Below, piece after piece: positions 36,600-45,078 of a stretch of 64,000 nucleotides of DNA. The notes beneath the pieces are model-generated. The model saw nothing but the letters and a program-made list of their open reading frames with translations, made no database searches and was not told the DNA's origin. Within the stretch, counting starts at the first letter, position 1, and each line of letters opens with the position of its first letter. The position numbers were made by a program, and so were the translations under genes. Source of the DNA: Opimibacter sp041746735 (GTDB taxonomy: Bacteria; Bacteroidota; Bacteroidia; Chitinophagales; Saprospiraceae); the NCBI GenBank assembly GCA_041746735.1, contig JBGTGP010000012.1, positions 62,001 through 126,000 on the forward strand. The letters are read 5' to 3'.

Positions 36600-36956
36600 A
36601 TGAACATGACTAACAAACCGCGTATCGTCAAGGACTATGAAAAGCTCGATCCCGAGATCCAGGAGCAGATCAAACTCATGTATCCATACGGATTTGCCAA
36701 ACACCTCATTCAGTACAAAAATGCCGACGGTAAATTTGTCTCAGCCCTCCCGTTTGAAACAGATGACCGGTATTACCTGGTACGGATGACACTCATTGAG
36801 GCCCGGCAGATCATTGAGGATGATGACGATTATGATGCAAGTGGCGAACTGAAGGAAAGTGTAAAGGAAGAGTATGAAGAAAAGTATGGTGATATGGACT
36901 ACCTGACCATCACGGATGGAGAAGGAAGTTCAGCAAGTGAGGAGGAGGAGGAATAA
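36600..36956 (+). CDS. Small acidic conserved Bacteroidota protein
   Basis: Protein of 118 residues with no assigned function. The N-terminal 80 residues (KIVKDYEKL-like RIVKDYEKLDPEIQEQIKLMYPYGF and SALPFETDDRYYLVRMT) resemble a small uncharacterised family seen in Bacteroidota. The C-terminus is very acidic, ending in a run of glutamates. ATG 36600 or ATG 36606 may be the start. It is convergent with the large kinase gene, 23 bases apart. The 36414-36599 upstream stretch is AT-rich and probably holds its promoter, but no clear match was found. Confidence 0.75.
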   Translation: MNMTNKPRIVKDYEKLDPEIQEQIKLMYPYGFAKHLIQYKNADGKFVSALPFETDDRYYLVRMTLIEARQIIEDDDDYDASGELKESVKEEYEEKYGDMDYLTITDGEGSSASEEEEE

Positions 36957-36979
36957 GTCCTCTTGAGCCCCTTCCCCTT

Positions 36980-39900
36980 TTATTTTTCTGTCATAATCTC
37001 CACGCCGCTCCAATCGGGCCCCACCCCCTGGACCATGAGTTCTGCCGCATGGCGGAAGTATCGTTCCGCTGTGACATCTCCCGGATTGAGATTGAGCACT
37101 TTCTTCAGGTGTCCGGCAGCTTCAATGAAGTCCTGGCCAAAGTAAGAGGCCAATCCGGCATTAAATACCTCAAGCGTCCTTTGCTTCCGCTCTATAATCT
37201 CCGCTGGATCACCGCTAAAACACTCATACACCCGAACGGGAGCAGTACGTCCCTTGACCTGTACGGATCCCAGATACCGGTACGCATAGTCTGTCAGGTT
37301 TTGGATTTTGGTCAGCGTGCTTTCACTGATGAGGATAGAGGCATCAAAGATCTTGGTCAGTCCTTCGATCCTTGATGCCGTGGTGACCTCATTGCTTATC
37401 ACCCCGGTGTCATGCCGGTCTTCATCACCGATGATGCCAAGCATAATCAGACCTGTATGCAATCCGATCCCCACTTTGATAGGTGGCTGATCTGTGGCCA
37501 ACCGTGATTCATTGTACCGACGGACTTCCTGCTGCATGGCAATACTGGCTTTTAAAGCCTGTTCCGCATCAGAAAACAACGCCATAATACCATCACCGGT
37601 AAATTGATTGATAAAGCCATCATGCGCTTCAATGCAGGGTGCTGTATAGCTCAAATATTCATTGATAAACCTGAAGTTTTCTTCCGGGGACAACATCTCC
37701 GAAATCGTGGTATAGGAGCGAATATCCGTAAAGAGTATCGTCATCTCTCGCTGGATCTGGTCTCCCAACTTTACGCCAAGTATGGATTCGTATCCCAGCG
37801 TGTTGAGGAAAGAGAGCGGGACAAATTTTTGATAAATACGGTTGATATGACTCAGGTTCTCGTAGAGCCTGACATTGTCTATGGATATCCCTAATTGGTA
37901 GCTTAGAAGTTGAAGCAACTTGATCCGGTCAGCCGTAAAGGCGTTTGCCACCAGGTTATTTTCCAGGTAAATAATTCCCTTGAGATCCTGTTGAATGACT
38001 AGCGGCAACACCCAGATGGACTGAGGGTACGCAGTTTCAAAATATACATCGCGATTGAAAACACGCTCTTCAGAAACGGTATTGATCAGTAAGGGCTCCT
38101 TTTTACGGGCGACATAGAGGATCATCGTTTGAGGGAGTACAGAAGGCTGTTCCGGTAATAAAAACGGTTCAATCTGATACCCCTGACGAATGTCTTTCAT
38201 GATCTCAACCATCATTCCGGAATCACCGGGAACCAGCAGCGCTACCCGGCTCGCCCCGGCGTACTCCATGACGACATCAATGATGCTGCGTTTCAATTGA
38301 TCCATCGTCAACAAGCCGGTAAGTGCTTGTGAGGCTTTGAAAAGGCTCATGATATCCAGTTGATCCTTGTCAAAGGAGTCAGTGGTGTTGACCAGGATTT
38401 CTCCCTTCTCAATGCCAGGTTGCTGACTGATGATCTCGCTATAGAAAAGCTGTAACTGCTTGACTTTGGCAAAGGCTCCCCACTGCGTGTAGGCGATGAT
38501 GGCCTGTTTGATATGATACAGGGCATAATGTGGCCGTCCTTCCTTGATCCAAAGGGAAGCCACACGTTCATGTGCGACCGCAAGGTTATTGATATATCTG
38601 TATTTCTGTGCGGATTGGATAGCCTCCTCATAAAGCTGAAGCGCTTCAATTGTCTTTCCGGCCTGTTGAGCTTTCATGGCTTCCAGTAGCAGGTGCTTAT
38701 GCTCGAAATTGGCTGGGTTGACAGCAGATAAACGTCCAAAGTAATCGATGAAAGATTGTACTGTAGGGGGTACGTCGTAGGAGCTGTCTTCAATCGCTTT
38801 TGCCAGATGCAGAATTCCGTGGAAGAACATATACGTGCTGTAGTGTGGGACAGCGGCAAAAATTGGTGCTACAAACTTAGCAGCTTCGATATCGGCCTTC
38901 AGCGCCAGGTCATATCTGCCCATGATCGTATATACCTGCATGGAATAGATGTAGAGACAAACCGGTCCGTACAATTCATTCGTTGACCGGCAGATCTCTA
39001 AAAATTCATCTATTTCGAACCTGCCGGAGCGAACTTCCTGGTTCAGCTTTTCCGGATTCATCAGGTAATCCACGCACATTTCCAGAGCAACCAACGCGTT
39101 ATGGACCATATGATGATTGATCTTCCGCCCAAACTGTATACCGGTTTCAAACTCCAGCGCCAGTTCCTGCAGTAATTTTTCAGCGGTGTAATAGTGATTG
39201 AAGTACTGGTTCATCACCAGATACCCCCCGAAGATCAACTCACCGGTTTCCTGGCTGGACTTGATACACTCGCGGTTGTATTCATCAATTTCACGAATAT
39301 GCTTGTAATAGGTATACACATAATTGGCCACGATGTTGCCAGTCCTGCTGATTTGCCGGGGGGCTTCTTTTTCGTAGCGGTAAGCAATCTTTCGGGCCAG
39401 ATCACCAGCCGGAAGTCCATAATCGAACATCTCGAAAAGATTGAAGATCAAGCCCAATTCCGAGAAGGCATAGCACATCGGATGGGTCATACCATGCTCA
39501 ATCGAAATCAGTACTTTTTTGAATACATGCAGAATCCATAATTCAGTCTTGCCTCCCAAATACAATGGTGCAGTGAGGTTGTCCATGATCTTCATGACCG
39601 CTATGTATTTTTCACTGGTCATGAGTGGCAAATCATACAAGGATGGAATCGGGTGCTCCTGAAAATAAGCAATGATCGACTGCAGATCGGCCTGAACCGC
39701 CTCCTGGGTAGTAGATTTCGGGAAATCGTATCCTAGTTCTTTCAAGCCATTAACAGCAGCATCCAGCGCTTCATCATATTTGGATTCTAAAGCAAGCCGA
39801 AGCATCCAGACATAATAGAGGTCCGATCGGTCGATAGGGTTGGTCGCTTGATCCAGACAATATAGGATGAGCGATTGTGATTTCTCAAGTTGCCCGTCGA

Positions 39901-42277
39901 GGTAATATACCTCCGCCAGTTCCGTGTTGAGGAGTAAGGTTTGTTTGTAGTCAGAGACCCAGGCATCCGGATGAGACAGCTCGAGGGCGACTTCAAAATG
40001 CCGGATGGCAGAGGCTGTAGCATTGGCCTGCTTGGCACGCAGACCTGCCCGCAGATTAAGAGAGCGTACGAGCTGAGATTCATCAGGATCCGTTATCTGC
40101 GTCAACCCCAAAAGATAATGATTGACAATGTCAAAAAGATGTTCCTCATCTTGCTGGTAGGTGTCGCAGAGGATACGAGCTATCTTCAGATGAAGCGAAG
40201 GCCTTTCTGACTCGGCCAATAACTGGTAAGATGCCTGTTGTACCCGATCGTGCGCAAAGGAGAAAACAACAAGAGATGCGGATACTTGCAGTTCCTCAAT
40301 GCCAAACATCCTGTAGTAATCATTTATAGGATTGATATATCCGTCTGCCAGTGCCGGCCACAGATGACGGATGACATCATCTGGAGACTGCTGCATAATG
40401 GCACTCACCAGACCCAGGTCAAATGTATTTCCGATAGCCGCCGCCATGGTCAGACTAAATTGCGTTTCGGGTGCAAGCGTCTTGATCTTGCGGATCATAA
40501 GATCCACCACATTGTCTGAAAAGGACTGGGCTTTGATCTTCTCCAAATCCGCAGTCCAAACCTTCGCGTTTTCATCATATACCAGAAAGCCCTGGTCCAG
40601 AAGTACCCGAATAAACTGGATCGTAAAAAAGGCATTTCCCTTCGTCTTTTCGTAGATAAGACCTGAGATCTCCTCCATCCCTTTTTGATGAAGGGTATCC
40701 TCAATCATGCTATGGACTACTTCATAGGGTAATGATTTGACTTTAAGGTCAAATATGGTGATAGCTCTTCGTGCAAGTTCATGGAGCAGGAGGGTTAGCG
40801 GGTGGGTCGCATCTACCTCATTGTCCCGGTATGCACCTATGATGAGCATGACAAGTGATTCACTCTCAACGGCAAGGAGTTGCAGCAGATCCAGCGAGGC
40901 TGAATCTGCCCATTGCAAATCATCCAGAAACAGCACCAGTGGACGGTCTATTGTGGCAATGGATTGGAAAAATTTAAGCAGGAGTAGATTGAGTCTGTTC
41001 TTGTTCTCTACAGGCTCAAGTCGGATCACATCCGGCTGTTTCCCAATGACCAGCGCGAGGTCAGGCACGATCTCGACTATAATCTGAGCCTGGTGACCCA
41101 GGGCCTCAAGCATCCTTTTGCGAAGAAAGTTGAGTTGCTCATCCGGCTCAGTCAGAAGCATCTGGCAATACTCGTTGAGCGCCTGGGTGATCGCGCTGTA
41201 GGGCACGCTTCGGTTGTATTGATCAAACTTGCCACGAATAAAGTTGCCGCGTTTACCGGCAATAGGTTTATGGATTTCATTGACCAGAGCCGTCTTTCCT
41301 ACGCCTGAATAGCCAGAGACGAGAATCATTTTACCCTGGCCATCCGTGACTTCTTCAAAAGCCTGAAGCAGCAGATCGGCTTCTTTTTCCCGACCGTACA
41401 ACCGCTGTGGGATCTGAAACTTGGTAAAAATCTTATTGTGGGAAATTTCGAATTCCGGAATATCCCTGTCCTGGTCGAGAAAGTGGATACACATCTTAAG
41501 ATCCGATTCGAGACCAAATCCGGATTGATACCGGTCCTCAGCATTTTTTGATAAAAGCACACGGATGATCCGGGATACCTGCGGAGGGATCAGGGGGTTT
41601 ATTGTATTCGGAGGTTCAGGATATAACGCCAGATGGGAGTGAATCAGTTTTAATGGATCTGTATCTAAAAAAGGAAGTCGGCCGGTAAATAACTCATAAA
41701 ACAATACACCAACAGAATAAAGATCCGAACGGTAATCCAGGATCCGGTTCATTCGGCCAGTCTGCTCCGGGGAAAAATAAGAGAGGGTACCTTCCAACTG
41801 ATCAGGATTGCTGAGGTGGATCGTCTTGACATCAAGCCGCAAAGATTGACCGAAGTCGCCAACCTGTATTTCTTTCGTATCAGGATGGATAAGGATGTTA
41901 TCCGCCGTAAGATCCCTGTGTATGATATTGCGTTGATGGATAAGTCCAAGGACGTGAGAAATACGGGAGGCTATATCCAGCCGGTCTCTCAGGTCAAACG
42001 GCGCGATCCGGATATACTCCCGGATGGGAATACCTTCAAAGTAAACCGAGACGATACTGGGAGCGCCATTAAACAGTTCCTTGCTGACGACTCTTTTTAC
42101 ACCGGGAATCATAAGATCTGTCAGGATCGTAAACTCATTGTTGAACTGGAGGATTTGCCGCGGATTGGTAAAGTCTGTTTTTAACACCTTAACAGTAAGT
42201 GGCTGGCCATCTCCTGAAGTCTTTTTGTAGACTGTCGAATTACCACTTTCATAAATCTTCTCTAGCTGCGCTTCCAT
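36980..42277 (-). CDS. Ser/Thr kinase - AAA/STAND ATPase - GAF - class III cyclase-like signalling protein
   Basis: Giant cytoplasmic signalling protein of 1765 residues. Kinase domain 1-270: Lys30, HRD 120-122 with Asn127, DFG 141-143, SPE 169-171, all intact. AAA_16-type ATPase from about 294: Walker A GYSGVGKT 322-329, Walker B LVLFLDDLQWAD 446-457. A long helical/TPR-like region follows, then a GAF region (about 1340-1500). The cyclase-like domain is about 1510-1690. The two metal aspartates (1518 in FTDIRSYT, 1562 in TGDG) and Arg1636 are kept, but Lys is Gln1558, base-binding Asp is Asn1629 and transition-state Asn is Thr1632. Architecture resembles HstK-type proteins with a cyclase in place of the histidine kinase. 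Five bases after the oxygenase gene. Confidence 0.9.
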   Translation of the reverse strand: MEAQLEKIYESGNSTVYKKTSGDGQPLTVKVLKTDFTNPRQILQFNNEFTILTDLMIPGVKRVVSKELFNGAPSIVSVYFEGIPIREYIRIAPFDLRDRLDIASRISHVLGLIHQRNIIHRDLTADNILIHPDTKEIQVGDFGQSLRLDVKTIHLSNPDQLEGTLSYFSPEQTGRMNRILDYRSDLYSVGVLFYELFTGRLPFLDTDPLKLIHSHLALYPEPPNTINPLIPPQVSRIIRVLLSKNAEDRYQSGFGLESDLKMCIHFLDQDRDIPEFEISHNKIFTKFQIPQRLYGREKEADLLLQAFEEVTDGQGKMILVSGYSGVGKTALVNEIHKPIAGKRGNFIRGKFDQYNRSVPYSAITQALNEYCQMLLTEPDEQLNFLRKRMLEALGHQAQIIVEIVPDLALVIGKQPDVIRLEPVENKNRLNLLLLKFFQSIATIDRPLVLFLDDLQWADSASLDLLQLLAVESESLVMLIIGAYRDNEVDATHPLTLLLHELARRAITIFDLKVKSLPYEVVHSMIEDTLHQKGMEEISGLIYEKTKGNAFFTIQFIRVLLDQGFLVYDENAKVWTADLEKIKAQSFSDNVVDLMIRKIKTLAPETQFSLTMAAAIGNTFDLGLVSAIMQQSPDDVIRHLWPALADGYINPINDYYRMFGIEELQVSASLVVFSFAHDRVQQASYQLLAESERPSLHLKIARILCDTYQQDEEHLFDIVNHYLLGLTQITDPDESQLVRSLNLRAGLRAKQANATASAIRHFEVALELSHPDAWVSDYKQTLLLNTELAEVYYLDGQLEKSQSLILYCLDQATNPIDRSDLYYVWMLRLALESKYDEALDAAVNGLKELGYDFPKSTTQEAVQADLQSIIAYFQEHPIPSLYDLPLMTSEKYIAVMKIMDNLTAPLYLGGKTELWILHVFKKVLISIEHGMTHPMCYAFSELGLIFNLFEMFDYGLPAGDLARKIAYRYEKEAPRQISRTGNIVANYVYTYYKHIREIDEYNRECIKSSQETGELIFGGYLVMNQYFNHYYTAEKLLQELALEFETGIQFGRKINHHMVHNALVALEMCVDYLMNPEKLNQEVRSGRFEIDEFLEICRSTNELYGPVCLYIYSMQVYTIMGRYDLALKADIEAAKFVAPIFAAVPHYSTYMFFHGILHLAKAIEDSSYDVPPTVQSFIDYFGRLSAVNPANFEHKHLLLEAMKAQQAGKTIEALQLYEEAIQSAQKYRYINNLAVAHERVASLWIKEGRPHYALYHIKQAIIAYTQWGAFAKVKQLQLFYSEIISQQPGIEKGEILVNTTDSFDKDQLDIMSLFKASQALTGLLTMDQLKRSIIDVVMEYAGASRVALLVPGDSGMMVEIMKDIRQGYQIEPFLLPEQPSVLPQTMILYVARKKEPLLINTVSEERVFNRDVYFETAYPQSIWVLPLVIQQDLKGIIYLENNLVANAFTADRIKLLQLLSYQLGISIDNVRLYENLSHINRIYQKFVPLSFLNTLGYESILGVKLGDQIQREMTILFTDIRSYTTISEMLSPEENFRFINEYLSYTAPCIEAHDGFINQFTGDGIMALFSDAEQALKASIAMQQEVRRYNESRLATDQPPIKVGIGLHTGLIMLGIIGDEDRHDTGVISNEVTTASRIEGLTKIFDASILISESTLTKIQNLTDYAYRYLGSVQVKGRTAPVRVYECFSGDPAEIIERKQRTLEVFNAGLASYFGQDFIEAAGHLKKVLNLNPGDVTAERYFRHAAELMVQGVGPDWSGVEIMTEK

Positions 42278-42282
42278 GTCAT

Positions 42283-43629
42283 CTATGGTTTATCCGCTGA
42301 ACCTGCAAGGGATATGATCTTGTGCCACAGATTTTTCAGGAATGTTCTGATGGCCAATAGCAGGACCTCCAGTTTTGGCACTGGTTTCTCCGCCATTTCA
42401 TTCAGATTCCAGGAGGCAATGAATCCATCCCCGATCCGAAAGGTTTGATTTTTTCCACCCCGTTCAGTGGTGAGGAGTGAGTGGAGAAAATGAAGAAAGA
42501 AATTGTCAAGAGCCAGATGCCCGTTTCCGGATTTCACGATGCCGGACCTTGCTGTTTTTTCATGAAACTTCATGTCCTCGGAGAGATGCTCGCGGAGATC
42601 TGCATGAGCATTGCCAATATCCAGATCCAGATGGTCTCGCAAGATGCTATAGTTTTCCGGACCGTTAAATTCTTTGATAAAGGTCACCAGGATTTTGTGA
42701 TCGAGGAGTGGAACGGTGGTGGTAAACCAACCCGTGAGTGCCTGAGCCAATAGAGGTCCTGTCGGATTGGGAAGCGTAAAGTGGCGTTCATAGATCAACT
42801 CCTGCAAAGCAGTGGCGTCAGCATAAGACGCAGGTTCCAATTCTCGCCGCACCCCTAATCCCCTTCCGATGATCTTCCAGCATTGAAAATAATTCTCTGC
42901 ATCCTCATCAGAAACCGTGATGCGCATTTCTCTAAGCCCCTCGATGATTTCCAGACTAAAGGTGTGAATCGCAAAGACCATGTCCTCCTGGTTGATCGGA
43001 TGACCGAGATGCGATTCATCATAGATGCCGAGCGAAGTGTCATACATGCCATGCATCAGACGGTAACGGACCATGGCATGTACAAGTCGCAGTTTTTTAA
43101 CGGACAAAAATCCGGGATGTTGCAGATTTAATTTTACCGATCCATCATCGGCGGTGGTCGTCCATCCGGTTGTCATGACATCCAGCACGAATTGCATCGT
43201 TTCCATGATACGCCGGTTGACATGCTTGACTAGCAGCGTGGTGAGCCGGAGGACCTCAATGGCTTTGGTGTGCGCGTATTGCTTGAGCAGGGACCGCGCC
43301 CCCAACGCGAAGGTGATCCACGGGCCATGTTGTTTAAAAAACGCAGCACCTTTTTCCAGATACCGGATTTCCTCCGCCGTGAGTTTGAATTCATCAAAAG
43401 CCTCAAAGTAGGCCATGAGTTCAGGCGGATCCGGAATCAGTTGTTTTTCATTCCAGGCTTTGGTAAAGTCGTGTGAAACAAATGAAGTCATAAAAGAGGC
43501 GACTTCGGCCTGCGTATGTCCCTTTATCGCATTGAAAAGGGCGGCTGCCGCATCATCCGCCATTGGATCACCATGCCTTCGCATATCGTCCAGCAATTCA
43601 TTCGTCCATTTGGGTGAGGAGGAGATCAT
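42283..43629 (-). CDS. MpaB/Lcp-like oxygenase (DUF2236 family)
   Basis: Protein of 448 residues resembling the ER-bound oxygenase MpaB/rubber oxygenase catalytic domain, a b-type heme family whose characterised members cleave isoprenoid chains. HGPWITFALGARSLLKQYAH, KKLRLVHAMVRYRLM (His184) and PINQEDMVFAIHTFSLEIIEGLREM (His222) match the conserved helices and candidate heme-ligand histidines. No signal peptide is seen, so it is probably cytoplasmic. ATG 43629 shares a base with the upstream stop (TGATG), so coupling to the methyltransferase is likely. Substrate unknown. Confidence 0.78.
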   Translation of the reverse strand: MISSSPKWTNELLDDMRRHGDPMADDAAAALFNAIKGHTQAEVASFMTSFVSHDFTKAWNEKQLIPDPPELMAYFEAFDEFKLTAEEIRYLEKGAAFFKQHGPWITFALGARSLLKQYAHTKAIEVLRLTTLLVKHVNRRIMETMQFVLDVMTTGWTTTADDGSVKLNLQHPGFLSVKKLRLVHAMVRYRLMHGMYDTSLGIYDESHLGHPINQEDMVFAIHTFSLEIIEGLREMRITVSDEDAENYFQCWKIIGRGLGVRRELEPASYADATALQELIYERHFTLPNPTGPLLAQALTGWFTTTVPLLDHKILVTFIKEFNGPENYSILRDHLDLDIGNAHADLREHLSEDMKFHEKTARSGIVKSGNGHLALDNFFLHFLHSLLTTERGGKNQTFRIGDGFIASWNLNEMAEKPVPKLEVLLLAIRTFLKNLWHKIISLAGSADKP

Positions 43630-44489
43630 CAATTGGGTGGTTTCTGTGCTGAAAAAATAGAATAGCGCCAAAGGTCCTTCTGATGGGCTTTATATTGATA
43701 ATAGGTTGACCAGGTATTCTTGGTTTGCAGATGATTTCGCACCCCGATCCATTCTGCCACTGTGGTCGTCACGATGCCGGGAAAAAAGGAAAGATATAAC
43801 CGACGTATACTGGGCTTGACATGATCGGTGATGTCACGGCTTGTAATGTCTGTAAAACCAACTGTATCAAGCGCAGCATTGAATTCAGGAAAAGTCGCAT
43901 ACGCTTTAATTGCCCAGGAATCCGTCCAGCGCTGCATGAGGGCTTCGTCGGAAGACCCGGATGAAACAGGCTGACTGAAAAAATCTGCAACCACAATCCG
44001 GCCACCCGGCTTGAGTACCCGGAAAGCCTCACGTGTAAAGTCAGACTTGTCCCAGGCATAGCATACACTCTCAATAGCCCACACCACATCAAATGTGTTA
44101 TCCGGAAATGAAGTAGCCAGGTAGTTTTGCTGGCTAAAACCGACCCGATCCTCAACCCCTAAGCGCCGGGCATTTTCGCGGCAGGTATTCACTTGCTTCT
44201 CACTGAGCGTAATGCCTTCTACCGAACAGCCTTGCAAGCCAAGGAAAATAGATGGACCTCCAACACCGCATCCCGCATCAAGGACATGATGTCCTGGTCG
44301 GATACCAGCAGCCTCAGCGACTTTCCGGTTCATATTCTGCAAAGCCGACCGATGGTGTGGGGTGGAGTCATCCCAGTACCCGTAGTGCATGCACATGACC
44401 TCATTTAATTGCCAGACCAGTGCATAATCAACCTGACAGTGATCATAATAGTCAATGATTTCCGCTTTATTTAGGTTGGGTGACGGCAT
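43629..44489 (-). CDS. SAM-dependent C-methyltransferase (sterol/tocopherol methyltransferase-like)
   Basis: Class I methyltransferase of 286 residues. Motif I is VLDAGCGVGGPSIFLG, followed by VEGITLSEKQVNTCRENARRLG and a post-motif DVVWAIESVCYAWDK typical of the sterol 24-C / gamma-tocopherol methyltransferase and cyclopropane-synthase-like group. Such enzymes usually act on lipids or quinones, but the substrate here is not known. ATG 44489 is chosen; TTG 44504 is possible. A TActTTTG sequence lies at 44493-44500 on the minus strand, so close that the mRNA could be nearly leaderless. First gene of a three-gene operon. Confidence 0.83.
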   Translation of the reverse strand: MPSPNLNKAEIIDYYDHCQVDYALVWQLNEVMCMHYGYWDDSTPHHRSALQNMNRKVAEAAGIRPGHHVLDAGCGVGGPSIFLGLQGCSVEGITLSEKQVNTCRENARRLGVEDRVGFSQQNYLATSFPDNTFDVVWAIESVCYAWDKSDFTREAFRVLKPGGRIVVADFFSQPVSSGSSDEALMQRWTDSWAIKAYATFPEFNAALDTVGFTDITSRDITDHVKPSIRRLYLSFFPGIVTTTVAEWIGVRNHLQTKNTWSTYYQYKAHQKDLWRYSIFSAQKPPN

Positions 44490-44501
44490 ATACAAAAGTA
44501 G

Positions 44502-44970
44502 CAATATTACACAAGTACTGCATCCTTACAGAAAGTTGATGCAGAGTTGGTCCTGCCTATTACCTTTTCCCTCAGTGATGCCTCCAAGGAGGCGCCGTAT
44601 ACGAGGGTGGAAGAAATGCCTCGTTTTGCAGGTTGTGAGCAAATTCAGGATCGGGAAGAAAGAAGCGTTTGTGCTAACGGCAAGATGTATCAATTTATGG
44701 ATGAAAATGTTCGCTATCCGGAAGTTGACAGAGAAAAGGGTGTAGAAGGAATGGGGGTTTTAAAATTTATTGTGCAGGCCAATGGCCAGCTGCGTGATAT
44801 TCAGGTTGTACGCAGCCCCAGTGCATCTATTCACCGCCGAACTTATGCGCCTGATGGAGGTGATGACATCACAGCAAGGCACCTGGATTCCCGGACGGCA
44901 TCAGGGACATACAGTACCGGTTGAAATGATATTACCTGTTTCTTTTAAACTCCAAACTGTGAAGGAATAA
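44502..44970 (+). pseudogene. Frameshifted, 5'-truncated TonB-family energy transducer
   Basis: Remnant of a TonB C-terminal-domain protein. The first frame, open from 44502, reads VDAELVLPITFSL (end of one TonB_C-like domain), then EEMPRFAGCEQIQDREERSVCANGKMYQFMDENVRYPE and GVEGMGVLKFIVQANGQLRDIQVVRSPSASIH. Near 44832-44836 one extra base shifts the frame. The domain then continues in the next frame as AELMRLMEVMTSQQGTWIPGRHQGHTVPVEMILPVSF and stops at 44970. No membrane anchor, proline-rich spacer or good start codon precedes it. It was probably the end of a protein with two tandem TonB_C domains. A sequencing error could explain the frameshift but not the missing 5' part. Confidence 0.78.
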
Positions 44971-45078
44971 TTGAATGATGAGGTGCAGCAACAGCACCTG
45001 ATAACCCCGGAGAGCAGGATGTTCTCCTATCTCCAAATCCGGCCAACACCATGGATAATTTTTGATGAAATGACCGGA

